Made by a program: the position numbers and the translations under genes
Origin: Phellopilus nigrolimitatus
Taxonomy: Eukaryota; Basidiomycota; Agaricomycetes; Hymenochaetales; Hymenochaetaceae
DNA: 64,000 nucleotides
Direction: 5' to 3'
Assembly: GCA_021029095.1 (NCBI GenBank)
Contig: JAJOHG010000011.1
Location: forward strand, 496,001 to 560,000
Shown: positions 23,473-34,401 of the stretch, piece by piece
Position numbering within the stretch: position 1 is the stretch's first letter
How the letters are laid out: every line of letters begins with the position of its first letter
The notes under the pieces: generated by a model
What the model was told of the DNA's origin: nothing
Databases searched by the model: none
Seen by the model: only the letters and a program-made list of their open reading frames with translations

Positions 23473-24272
23473 TACAGTCATTCACCGGTCAATGGGACAC
23501 CAAATCGCCATCGCGAACTCAACCACATGTTTCCCCTTTTTCACGAAACAAAAAATACTGGAAGGTAAACAAACTACTTTAGAATGTCCTTACAGAATTT
23601 TGTGTAAAATAAAGGAGATATGAAAGAGATATAGTGAAAACAAAAAGTTGTGACGTTTTTGCTCCTCACCGCTCAATGGGACAGTAGCTTTCCCACGACC
23701 CTTACCACAATAGTAGAGTAACTACGGGTGGTACTGGCCACCAAATAATATGGTAAGTGCATGTACTGGTAGCTACAGATGTCCTCTTCGTGAATATGCC
23801 TCTAACCATGGATTTATATAATGTTGAATAATTAAATTGTCTTCGAAGCCATCTAGGACACATATGGGACTTCTGTAACACCTGTGACCTCATGATAGGA
23901 TAGAGCATATATACTGTCATTCTCAAGATCTGTTCAGATTCTCCTTCATATAATGTCATGTTTATGTTACAGACATATTCTCCTCTCATTATATGAAAAA
24001 TCAGTGTAGATCCAAAGGGAGAAAATTTGTGCAGAAGGCAGAATGTATTGTGTCACACCAAGTTGCAGTTACCATTTTAGTACGATTTGACTGTATTTTG
24101 AGCATTTCTCAAGCAATACTGAGCCTGGCTGGCTCACACTTGGTATACAGTACTTTGACATGCATTCAAGCTCGAAATCGCAAAATTAATTGGAAAAAAC
24201 GGTTGAGAAATGGGTGTTTTAGGCGGGTGTCCCATTGAGTGGTGATGTCCCATTGACCGGTGAATGACTGTA
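23473..24272. mobile_element. non-autonomous DNA transposon, 800 bp, relative of the element at 22612
   Basis: Inverted repeats of 27 bp are identical at both ends, starting TACAGTCATTCACCGGTC and continuing AATGGGACA. They are clearly related to those of the element 81 bp to the left: same TACAGTCAT start, ACCGGTC core and TGRGACA end. A second CTCAATGGGACA copy lies inside the right repeat and another near 23669. TA flanks both ends. AT-rich interior, no transposase motif. Confidence 0.82.
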
Positions 24273-24909
24273 TCCAATGCTGTCTTTACTTGCCTCCACA
24301 GAAAGACTCTGGAAAGCGTTGATCATTTTGGACAGGTGCCTGCATGTATGTCCATTTCGAGTATATTAGGGTTGAAACGGCGATTACCCTTTGACTGAGC
24401 GCGCCTATGTTACCGACGTCGTCGACGATGAGCTCGAGCGCACTCTCCTTTGAAAGCTTCTGCAACTGCCAGTGATGGCCGAGAACGTGCACTTTACTCC
24501 TGCTGAAGGTGACCTAACTGACAAGTGGACTCTTGCTCGACTTTCCGCTCTCAAAATCCGCCATTAACCCATTCAACACCTGGGCTGCAAACCATTATCC
24601 TTCCCCTTGACATGCCGATTCCATACATACACCTATTCTCTAAGGTTAAGCCTGTAAGTCATCACATTCTATTCTATTCTGGTCTCTGACTCTGGAATAA
24701 GGAGCTAAAAGCATCCAAGGACTAAATGCTTCAACTTTCGGCTGTTATTGACGGTTATTGATTGTGCTGTTTGTGTTTGGACCCTGAGCCGCGCGGAGTT
24801 CCCACGTACGGTGACTTAGCCTCAAACTGCGCGCCGGTGCATTTTCATCGACGCCTTGCTCACTGTCTCGTCCGTACGTCCGGAAATTCAGTAAAAATAT
24901 AGTCAACAT
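24273..24909. other. spacer between the inverted-repeat elements and duplicated block A
   Basis: No supported gene. A short open frame from 24474 (MAENVHFTPAEGDLTDKWTL) is only 30 codons and has no recognised relative. Homology to blocks B and C begins near 24910. Confidence 0.35.
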
Positions 24910-25201
24910 GCAGTGCCTGACTCGACGCGTATAGGCATTTTCAGATTGGGATTTCATCGACACGACGTGCGGAACGACTTAGGTGCGTAAATCTAAGACA
25001 ATTGGACCGCCGTCTTCCGCACCACCACCACCATCTCGGCTTTGTTTTGTCTTCCGATAAAGTTGACAAGTGCTATAGTACATATAAACGGATTATTCCT
25101 TGCGGAAACTCGTCTACCAACTCAAGCGCTGATTAACAGCCATCATCCGAGACATCCGCTTCGCCGACAAATAACGCGCCAACGCAACATCAATCTCAAC
25201 A

Positions 25202-25853
25202 ATGCCACCCAAAGGTGCATCTGGCGGGAAGTCGAAGTCATCTGAGTCGCAGGCTGGGGGAGCTGCGCCGGGCGCGACAAAGGCGCAGGCGCAGACGCGC
25301 AGCGCGAAGGCGGGGCTGCAGGTGCGTTTATTTTCTGCCCTTGAATAATCATTTTCCCCGCTTTTTCCGTGCTTCTGCTTTGTGGACCTAGGGCTTGCTC
25401 TATTATCTAAATAAAATGAAGCTAACATCCTTATAATAATTAGTTCCCTGTTGGACGTATCCACCGTTACCTGAAGCAGCGGACGCAGCACAACGTGCGC
25501 ATCGGTGCAAAAGCTGCAGTGTACACATCCGCTATCCTCGAGTATCTCACAGCCGAAGTCCTCGAACTTGCTGGTGCGTTATTCGATTCTTATATCGTTA
25601 TCTACGTCTAATTAAATATCCACATTTTTTCACATCAATTTTCATCTTGCATTGGATATCGCTAGGCAACGCCTCAAAGGACATGCGCGTGAAGCGTATC
25701 ACACCGCGGCATCTGCAGCTCGCGATTCGTGGGGACGAGGAGCTCGATACCCTCGTGCGCGCGACGATTGCGGGCGGAGGTGTTTTACCGTTCATCCACA
25801 AGGCGCTCACGTTTAGCGGGAAGGCGAAAAATAAGGTTGAGGGTGGTGCTTGA
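25202..25853 (+). CDS. histone variant H2A.Z
   Basis: Three exons: 25202-25321, 25444-25573, 25666-25853, giving 145 aa, slightly longer than metazoan H2A.Z, as usual in fungi. The N-terminal tail is [20 protein letters not shown] and the histone fold has [40 protein letters not shown], the variant-specific [20 protein letters not shown], and [20 protein letters not shown]. Known: H2A.Z replaces H2A at promoter-flanking nucleosomes through SWR1-type remodellers. The ATG at 25202 begins the canonical tail. This is the only intact copy in the window; two broken copies lie at 43643 and 48264. Confidence 0.97.
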
Positions 25854-26614
25854 GCATGACTTATCGTTGGATGTTGCACACGGCGTCAGGGCGGCACTTG
25901 GTGAATAAGACGCATACGTGGCTGTCGCTATGCATCTCGTTCTCCTGCTTTCGGCCGATGTACTGCGGTTCTCGCTTCCTGTTTATCTTCTCTGTTAGCT
26001 GTTTTTTCGTCGAGACTATCGTGAATCCATTTACGAGTCGTTGTCAAAACATGTACTTATATGTTTTATATCTCTTGCTTTTACGTTCATCGTTTCCAAC
26101 GCCAACTTCGAGGAGGCATTAGTCGCCATTTCCCTTCCCGTTTTTCTCTTTTCGGCCATTGCTGAGAAACGCTTTGCTGTTTTTTTTCTGATCTTTCTCA
26201 ACACGAGCTCTTCGACTGTAGATGTCTTATCCTCCTGCCGCGCCCTCTTGCTCAGATAATTTGTCATGTGTAGTCGAGAAAAAGGTCCTCCACATAAGCA
26301 CCGTTAAGAGAACTTTTGTGTTGATCAAATAATGGTATCTCCCATTCCACCTAAGACCAAAATGTCTGATATTCGAATGAGTGAACAAAACACTGCTCTT
26401 CACAACATGAGTTAAGCCAAAAAAAAATCGAAAAAAATCATCGGAACTGTACTTGACTGTTTGTCAGAATCTCTACAGCTTCTCTGCCATTTACACAAAT
26501 ACTGGGTCTACAATACCACCTGGGTCAAGTTCCCGGCTTTTCCAAAATTTGAGACATGAAATCGAGGAGGACCTGCAAGATCTCGGCTGGGTCTGTTCTC
26601 TGCAATTGCCTCCC
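25854..26614. other. 3' UTR/intergenic region between H2A.Z and kinase-TPR copy A
   Basis: Pyrimidine-rich and T-rich sequence between two convergent stops. Homologous stretches follow H2A.Z copies B (44286-44744) and C (48880-49275). No separate gene supported. Confidence 0.45.
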
Positions 26615-29600
26615 TTAAGAGATTGCCCTCTTGTAGACCTCCAATGCCTCTTCATGCCTGCCTAGCTTTGATAAGACAAATTTCATACTATGAAGAGAGT
26701 CTGCAAAATCTGTTTTGAATTGGCCTGGGTCCTTCTGTGCAAGTCCCTCCCTGATAAGAACTGCCCGCTTGTAGGCATTCAATGCCTCTCCAAATCTGCC
26801 TAATTGTTCCAAGTCAAGGCCTGTATTGTAAAGAAATTTGGCAAGATCTGGATTGAATCTGTCTGGGTCCTTATCTGCAAGTGCTTCCCAGATAGAAACT
26901 GCCCTCTGATAGGCTTCCAATGCCTTGTCATGCTTGCCCAGCTTTGACAAGTTAACACCCATATTGTGAAGAGAGTTGGCAAGATCTGGATTTAGTTTGT
27001 CTGGGTTTTTCTCTGCGAGTGCCTCCCTGATAGAAACTGCCCTCTGATAGGCCTCCGATGCCTCTTCATGCCTGCCCAGCTTTAATAAGTCAAACCCCAT
27101 ATTGTGAACAGAGTTGGCAAGGCCAGGATTGAACCTATCTGGGTCCTTCTCTGAGAGTGCCTGCCTGATTGAAACTGCCCTCTGGATAACCTCCAATGCC
27201 TCTTCAAATCTGCCTAGCCTTTCCAAGTCAAGACCTGTATTGTGAAGAGATTTGGCAAGAGCTGGATTGAATTTGTCTGGGTCATGCTCTGCAAGTGCCT
27301 CCGTCCTAGCTAGCGATCTCTGTTTGATCTGCGATGCCCGTCCTTGTCTTCCTAACTCTAATGAAGTATCTGGTATATTATGAAGAGAATGTGTCATAGA
27401 TGTGTGTCTCGCCACCATGGGCAAGTACTGCTCACCTCTGTCAGCTGCATCACGAAGTCTTAACTTGTGCTTGGTGTTCTCTGTCAGACCTGTCCTTGCT
27501 GAGCCTACTCCACCGGATTCAGTAAATCGCGAAGAACCAACAGACTGTGACCCCAAGTGCATTGCACTCATATTTTCATTGCCACGGGAGGCATTAAGGG
27601 TCTTATCGAGGGGCTGATCGACACTGAGGTGCATAATACGGAGACGGTCGACTACGGCTGTTTGTGAAGATGCGTCGTTGGCATTCGAGTGCGGTATGGC
27701 AAGGATGTACTGATCTGGAAGAACGGGATGACCAGGAAGCCCTTCTCCTTGTAGAACAATCAAAGTGGAGACGATATAATCGATTCCAGACCGTCTTCCA
27801 GGGATATCCCAGCACGTCTGACACAAGTCCCATAGCTTCTGGTAACGAACAGGCCACGTTTCTATCGAAGCGGGACGCAAAGGCTGGTTACCCTGGGAAA
27901 TGTGAAGCATCACCTGAGTGTCGCTCTTCAGATGAAAGAAAGGCGATTCCGCCGTAAGCAATTCCTGCGAGCGTATAAGGAGGAATTAAATATACCCAAC
28001 ATAAGACCAGCTGAGCAGGTAATCGTACTTACATATACAGTCATACCAAAAGCCCAAATGTCCGACTCCATCGAATGCGTATTCGGAGGCTCACAGATCT
28101 CAAGCAGCTCTTTAGCCATCCATCTCAATGATCCCCTTATTCCGTCCTGTGAGCTAGTTTCACTGAATGTCTGCGATGAAGCAAGCATTCGAGATATTCC
28201 AAAACCACATATTTGGGGTTTCCCATCGATCGAGATCAGAACATTGTCCTGATCCAACGTTGGTAACCCATACATTAGTTGAAAGAAGCGAAATTGAGAC
28301 TCACGGCCCTTAAATCAGAATGTATGACACCTTCGTCATGAAGGTACTTGAGACCTTCTGCTATCCCGATCACCTAATGATTGCAGATGAATCTGACCGC
28401 AGGAGGACGACTGACAAAAAAACAGCAACATACCAAAGGCAAGAGGTCGAGGTCTGGACGTCTTTCCAAATATCTCCTGACTGTTCCATTCTCCATCCAT
28501 TCTGAGATGAGGGAAGGTATATCTCCTTCTAGCAAGTATCCGCGAAACGGCAGGATATTGGGATGGTTAAGGCCTGACCACACGTAAATATTTTGTGCAA
28601 GATGCTGGTTTTACAGGTACAATAAGTCCGCGTGCTTAAGACAAGCACTGAAAAGCCCAGATTTACCCTTGTGCATTTCGCTTCACCAAGAAATATACGG
28701 TAACGTTTGATTGCGACTTTACGCGGTTCAGAAGAGCCATCTTTGAGCCATAGACCCTCGAAAACGTCGCTAAATCCGCCGCACGCCACAATCCCAGGAT
28801 TAACCTGCACGGTATCCGTAAGATCTAGATGCGCCCGTTTCCCGACGACTGAGTCCAGTGTTTCTCTGGGGCTGGGACGAGGAGTCGCTCTTTCTTCGCT
28901 CGTGGGTTGCATGCTTCGTAAGCGACCTGCTACAGCTGCTTGTGAGGATGTTCTGTCATCATGTAAGTGCGAAATAAAGAGAGGGTACTGACACGAGAGG
29001 CCATGATGTCTGAATCGTAATGCATTCAAAGTCGAGACAAGATCATTGATTCCAGGCCTTTTCACAGGAGTATCCCAGCAAGTCTGACACAAGTCCCATA
29101 GTTTCTGGTAACGATCAGGCCGCGTCTCTATCAACGCGGGTCGCAAAGGCTGGTTACCCTGGAAGATGTGAAGCATCACCTGTCCGTCGTATTTCAGATG
29201 AAAGAAAGGTAATTCCTTCGTAAGCAGTTCCTGTGAGCGTATAAGGTGTTAGATATGCCCAACACAAGACCAGCTGCGCAGGAAATTAGTACGTACGTAA
29301 ACCGTCATGCCAAAAGCCCAAATGTCTGACTCCATCGAATGCGTATTCGGAGGCTCACAAATATCAAGCAGCTCTTTGGACATCCACCTCAATGTCCCCT
29401 TTCTTCCATCGTTCTGTGAGCTAATCCCACCGAATGTCTGTGACGAAACAAGAATTCGAGATATTCCAAAATCACAGATTCGAGGTAGCCCATCTTCCGA
29501 AATTAAAACGTTTTCCTAATTTTATGTATGTGTACAATCCATCAAAGGAAGTAAAGGAGCTTCAACTCACGGCTTTCAAATCAGAATGTATGACGCCTTT

Positions 29601-30132
29601 GCTATGAAGGTATTTGAGACCTTCCGCTATCCCGATCACCTAATGATTGAGGATGGGTCTAACTGCAGAGGGACGACTGATAAAGAATTGGAACACACTA
29701 AAGGCAAGAGGTCGAAGTCTGGATTTCTCTCTAAGTATTTCTTGACTGTTCCATTCTCCATCCATTCTGGGACGAGGGAAGGAAAATTGCCTTCTAACAT
29801 ATATCCGCAAAACGGCAGGATATTCCCGTGCAAGATACTGGTTTACAGCTATAGTGAGTCCGAGTGCTCAAGACAAATTTTGAAAGGCTCAGACTTACCC
29901 TTGTGAATTTCGCTTCGCCGAGATGTAAACGGGTACGCTTGACTGCGACTTTATGCGGTTCGGAATAGCCATCTTTGCTCCATAGACCTCCGAAGACATC
30001 GCCATATCCGCCGCACGCCGCCACCACAGGATTAATCTGCACGGCGTCCGTAGGATCCAGATACGCCGGCTTCCCGAGAACCTCGTCGAGAATTTCTCTG
30101 GGATTGCGACGAGGAGCTGCTTTTGCATCCAT
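26615..30132 (-). CDS. tandem protein kinase-kinase-TPR protein (copy A)
   Basis: The start ATG at 30132 gives MDAKAAPRRNPREILDEVLG. Kinase 1: glycine loop GGYGDVF, VAVKR lysine, GLKYLHSKGVIHSDLKA, ICDFGISRI, then ESDIWAFGMTVY and ELLTKELPFF. A junction region (LWDLCQTCWDTPVKRPGIND) leads to a second N-terminal lead and kinase 2: GGFSDVF, VAIKR, GVIHSDLRA, QICGFGISRM, DIWAFGMTVY. A last frame (27961-26615) adds a linker and about five 42-residue TPR repeats (FNPALAKSLHNTGLDLERLG type), ending YKRAIS. Six or more introns fall at matching places in both kinases. Known: the kinase parts resemble the expanded fungal tyrosine-kinase-like families; TPR arrays bind proteins. Odd points: kinase 2 has GFG for DFG and HSDLR for HxDLK, suggesting a pseudokinase; kinase 1 lacks about 35 bp (encoding roughly VWSGLDHPN) around the exon start near 29830, so it may be damaged. 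Function unknown; cytosolic signalling or non-self recognition is a guess. Confidence 0.75.
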
Positions 30133-30745
30133 TGACCAAAAAGCTGAATACAGAGTCAAAGACTAATGCGACGTGCTGCTAGAATATATTCTGGGGAGAG
30201 TGAGTCCAAGTGTCGTCGTAGCCGTTCAGGATCGAGTCGTCTCGAGCAAGGTGGTGAACACGCTGGGTACACGTTGTAATAGGCTGTTAACTGAAATTAG
30301 ATTCCTGGGGTTGATCAATCGAAGACGAAGCAATTAACTGTGAATCACGAGTCATTCGAGCTCCCACAATCTGTTGCTGCTAATGTTCATCGTTGCCCAT
30401 TCCGTTGAGAGGGGTAGCCAGGACGCGCAAAGACATGTAAGACAGCCAGGTACCATTCCTTGCTGTGGGCGTCCTAACTTACAAAAAACAACCGAATTAC
30501 CTAGCTATTTCCCCTATATTTGGGTTCTGAGTAGCACGGAAGACTCGCGATATCGATCATAGGTTTTAGTGGTGTCGCGGACTTTTGAGAAACAACTGGA
30601 GGTAATGTCGTTTGGGGTTTGCATAACGTTTGCGCGACACTGCGCCGGACTCCGACCCTCCGCGACCTCCGTCGCCTGTGCCAAACACCTACGCAGTGCC
30701 TCAGCAACAGCAACAGCATACGCTGAGTGCACTCGCTCTCCCGCC

Positions 30746-31618
30746 TAGGGCTCCGCAACGTACCGTATACTGGTACGTACGTATTTTCGAAACCTGAATA
30801 CTGGTACGTTCAGTATTAATACGGTCCGTATTTTGAGTTTTCGTGAGCACATACGGTACGGTACTGGTACGGTACTGACCGTATACGGTGATACGTCGTA
30901 TACGGGTTATGTAAACATAGAAGAAAGTTTCGTTTTGGAAATTTTACAAGAGTTTGTCGCATTTTGCCTTTTTCCGGCATCAAAATCATATTTATTTGTT
31001 GAGAAGAGCAAACGGCAGGCAGTGGCAAGCCAAAAAAAAGAGAGGAGGGGGGAGGGGATGGCGGCACCAAAGTCCCACTTTTATTTTTCCAATTTCATTT
31101 GAATCTGCTCTATGACACACGTATGATGCAAAAAAAAAAGACTGGAAAAGGTAGAAAATTGAGGGAGATAGTCGTGCTCGTCGTTCGACACGACGAGCAC
31201 AACTATCTCGGTGTCGCGCGCGGCGCGGGAAGCCAGCGGCGTGCGTTGATGGCGATGAAAAGTCACGTGGATTGCCAACACGGGCAGTGCCGACGATCCA
31301 CGCTGTGGTGGCACGGCCGCGGTGATGTCAAATAGCCGGCAATCAGCATTTATTTGAAGTATTATTTGCAGTTGGGAGGCTAATAACTAATTAGAGGTAT
31401 GTACCTCACGATCACATGCTTCTAGTTAGATAGTATGGGTGTAGGGTCACGTATCACGTATTACGAACGTATACAGACATATTATACGGGTTCAATACGT
31501 GTACGGTCACGTAAATACGTGACCGTATTTTAGACCCTCGGAGAGCATTACGATACTGGTACGTGACCGTACCGTACCGTACCGTATTTCGTATATACGG
31601 GTACGTTGTGGAGCCCTA
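30746..31618. mobile_element. hAT-like non-autonomous transposon, 873 bp
   Basis: Terminal inverted repeats start TAGGGCTCCRCAACGTAC at each end. An exact 8-bp duplication CTCCCGCC lies at 30738-30745 and 31619-31626. An 8-bp target site and a TAGGG-type end are hallmarks of hAT elements. Both sub-terminal zones (about 30770-30905 and 31430-31615) are packed with short TACGG/CCGTA motifs, as hAT transposases often need. No transposase coding is present. Removing it and one target copy rejoins the LINE ORF1 frame. Confidence 0.87.
31165..31209. repeat. hairpin inside the hAT-like element
   Basis: A near-perfect inverted repeat: arms of 20 bases (GAGATAGTCGTGCTCGTCGT and its complement with one mismatch) separated by about five bases. 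No coding context. Confidence 0.75.
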
Positions 31619-32292
31619 CTCCCGCCTACACCAAACCCGCTCCAGCAGCAACAGCAGCAGCAACAGCAGCAGCAACTGCAGCAGGCTGCGCTGTACGCAC
31701 CCACACCTACAGTCTACCCAATACAACAACCGCTCCCGCCTTCTGCCAGCGGACTCGTGCTGCAACACGGGGCTGACGTGCCCCCCAGTCAGTACGCGCT
31801 CGGGGCACCCAGCGCACCGGGCCTTGCTCCAGCCCCGCCGCCTACGCAGACCGCACCGCAGCAGCCGTCTGCTGCCGGAGCGTACATCCCGCCCTTCGGG
31901 ACGGGCGCACCCCCGACCACTGCTACCGTAGGTGCCCCCCTCCATCAACCCGGGGTGGGGGCACATGCATTGTACGCAGCAACGGGAGTGCCCCCGAATG
32001 CTGCTGCACCCGGGCCGGGAGGGGTGCCACCATCTAATGAACAAGACGCGCGCCGCACCCTCCGCCTCGGGCCGCATAACTGGGGTCCGCAACCGCGGCT
32101 CGCAGTGAACGCGCTCGGGACTCAGATGGACTTTACATTTGGAAAGTATACTGTCTCGCGTTGCCATGACCCTCGTTTTATCTCTATTAGACTTAGTACG
32201 GCTGAACGGGCACAGGCCTTTGCTTACACCTGGATGCACCGCCGTCCTGCTACGTTCCATGAATGCCAACTAGTCTATCCCTACCATGAGGG

Positions 32293-32299
32293 GGGTTTT
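32293..32299 (+). promoter_or_regulatory. possible -1 ribosomal frameshift site between LINE ORF1 and ORF2
   Basis: The heptamer GGGTTTT reads G GGT TTT in the ORF1 frame, fitting the X XXY YYZ slippery pattern, and is followed at once by the ORF1 stop TAG. A -1 slip enters the ORF2 frame, which is open from 32290 and reads LDWTSYVPEAEQSR before the endonuclease. No downstream pseudoknot was worked out. A simple homopolymer indel is the alternative. Confidence 0.4.
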
Positions 32300-33346
32300 T
32301 AGATTGGACTAGTTATGTACCCGAGGCTGAGCAAAGTAGACAATTGCCTGTACTGCGCGACCTAAATGTTATGTCGTGGAATTTGCATGGCCATCTTGTG
32401 CTCAAACTAACTAGTCCGAGTGCCCCCCTATACTCGGAAATACCAAACTATGATATACTACTCTTCCAAGAGACCCATCTCAGACCCGAGCAAGAGCAAT
32501 CCTTGCCTCTACCCCTTGGCCACTCTATATTTGCATTGTCCAGGCCTCTGCATCCTACTATGCTACAATTGGGTGGAGGAGTCGCTGCCATTGTCAAAGA
32601 TGATCTACCTGTCACAATCAGGGAAGACCTCTGTGGCTCTGACATTCTTGTACTCCAACTTACTCACATGCTCATCATATGTGCATATATCCCCCCCACA
32701 ACTTCCCACTGGGAAGACTGGACTTCTACTGAGCCTCTCACCCAACTGGAACAGTGTCTCACACTCTGTGCTGCAACAGACATGGACATCCTGCTGGTTG
32801 GAGACCTCAATGCTAGAACTGGCTCTCTACAGTCCAACTCCTCTCACTGGCATCGCCTGTCCCAAGACTCAATTGCTAACACCAGGGGGCGCCAGATTAT
32901 CTCTACATTAGAGCAAAACCACATGCTCATTCTCAATGGATGCAGTAAATTTCACCCCTCTGCAGCCAATCTCACCTCATTCCAAGCTTCAGGTGCAACT
33001 GTCATTGACTATGCAGTTGTATCTGAATCTCTCTCCACTTTTATCTCAGACATCACTATCCTTCCCCACATGCCAGACCAATCAGATCATGCTGCTCTTA
33101 CTGTAACAGTGTCTGGATATTTTGAATGCAATCCACCCCCCCTTGCCCCTCTACCTGAAGCCCCCTCTCTTCTCCTGTCTCATCCACCCTCCAGTCTGGA
33201 CTTAATGGTTGAGGCTGCCCTTGCTGCTGCACAGACTCCAAATGAAGCTCTAGAAGCCCTCTATGGGCCTGTCTTCACAAACAGTCCTCCTGTACCCCTT
33301 TACACAGATGGGTCATGCCATAATAATGGCCTGCCACACCCTGCTG

Positions 33347-33351
33347 CAGGG
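33347..33351. repeat. 5-bp target duplication, left copy (CAGGG)
   Basis: CAGGG directly precedes the left LTR and recurs at 39988-39992 directly after the right LTR, as expected for Gypsy integration. Confidence 0.93.
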
Positions 33352-33728
33352 TGTCATGAACGATCATTTTCATTTTCTTATTTCCTTACAAATCACGGCC
33401 ACTTTAGATAATAACGGACAATAGCGGACATTAGATAAGCTTATGTCATAGGGCTAGACCATGACATCATAGTGACATCACTGACGATGACATCACCTAT
33501 GACATCATTAACCCCCGCCCGCTCCACTAGAGTAGCCATATTAGGTAGTGTACTGCTTGGTCTGTGCGCACTAAGTTTGGGTATATAAGTAGACTAGATA
33601 TCTGTACTTAGACCCCAGTTTCGACCTAGTCAATACTCCTGGCTAGTGTGCGTTGCAATACATCTCCCTTACCTCTCTGATTGTTGTGTGACGTGGCGTG
33701 AACAGTTGGTTCTAGTCAGTCGCTGACA
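33352..33728 (+). repeat. left LTR, 377 bp
   Basis: Starts TGTCATGAACG and ends GTCGCTGACA. It differs from the right LTR by G versus A within acgtggcRtgaacag near position 33697. It contains several GACATCA motifs in tandem (33462-33505), which resemble stress-regulated CRE-like sites; that reading is inference. Confidence 0.96.
33581..33590 (+). promoter_or_regulatory. Gypsy promoter TATA box
   Basis: gtatataagt sits about 35 bases before the AGTTTCGACCT sequence that the self-priming model puts at the RNA 5' end. That is a normal TATA-to-start distance. Confidence 0.7.
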
Positions 33729-33730
33729 TC

Positions 33731-33741
33731 AGGTCGAAACT
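33731..33741 (+). promoter_or_regulatory. primer-binding site, probably self-primed
   Basis: AGGTCGAAACT begins two bases after the left LTR. It is the exact reverse complement of AGTTTCGACCT at 33617-33627 in the LTR, just downstream of the TATA box. Known: in the fission yeast Tf1 and its relatives the first 11 nucleotides of the mRNA fold back to the primer-binding site and prime minus-strand synthesis in place of a tRNA. The match in length and place suggests the same here. Confidence 0.72.
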
Positions 33742-34401
33742 TCCGTACCACCTCACACATCTTCCTCTTACATCTTAAATTGTCTCATCCCTCTACTCTT
33801 TTCAACATTCCGTCCACTCGCCGTACACGCCGTGTTCGACGACCCGGACTCCGACCGCGAGGTATCTCCTTGCGACCCGTTCTATCACTCAGGGCTGCGC
33901 GTAGGTCTCTTTGATCTTCAGTAGCTACATCCCATATTCCCACCAGCCGTCTGCCAGGGTCTTTGTTTCCTCTACGACCCAGGCGGCTGCCGCTTTGCCC
34001 TGCTGAATCTTTACTGCGTTTACTTTGGCGCGGCTAAGCTCTTCGGTAGCGCTAGAACTACGTACAGATACACGGCTGTAGGCTAGATCACCGGACCGTT
34101 GGGCACGTGCAGTTCTACTGTCGTGTTTTAAGGCAGCGAGAGAGCGTGTACTAGTCAGAAGACGCAATCGCTGGCTGATACAACGAAGGGTGTCTAGTAC
34201 GGCAGTCCCCCAGATCCCTAGAGTAATCAACTCAGTAGTATACAGTAGAGTATACAGTAGGCCGGCGTGCCTAGCAGAGACCACCTGGTAGTTAGTAAAT
34301 AGACTTTCTACCGCGCACAAGAAAAGCCCACACTGGATCCCATTTGGGAAAGGAGGTCGACGACACCCCTGATTGACGAATCATCGTCAGAAACAGAAAC
34401 G
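33742..34401 (+). other. Gypsy 5' leader
   Basis: About 660 bases between primer-binding site and gag with no sense-strand gene. Likely holds packaging and dimerisation signals, though none can be identified by eye. An antisense open frame at 33925-34320 has no motif. Confidence 0.5.

Larger units (their letters stand above)
30625..32302 (+). pseudogene. LINE ORF1, Pro/Gln-rich, split by a hAT-like insertion
   Basis: The left part (about 30625-30745) reads PPRPPSPVPNTYAVPQQQQQ then HTLSALALPP. After the 873-bp insertion plus one 8-bp target copy the frame resumes at 31619 with TPNPLQQQQQQ and runs to the stop at 32300-32302. The C-terminal part after the disordered region (LRLGPHNWGPQPRLAVNALG; SRCHDPRFISIRLSTAERAQ) looks ordered and could be an RNA-binding fold, unrecognised. 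ORF2 follows in the -1 frame. Confidence 0.7.

Noticed and set aside
23993..24238. Transposase remnant inside the 800-bp inverted-repeat element
   Set aside because: The open frame has no DDE or helix-turn-helix motif and the composition follows the AT-rich background.
31616..32269. Minus-strand frame with poly-Cys/Leu
   Set aside because: Antisense of the LINE ORF1 CAG-repeat tract.
33925..34320. Antisense frame in the Gypsy leader
   Set aside because: No motif; the leader is not expected to code on the minus strand and composition is not protein-like.
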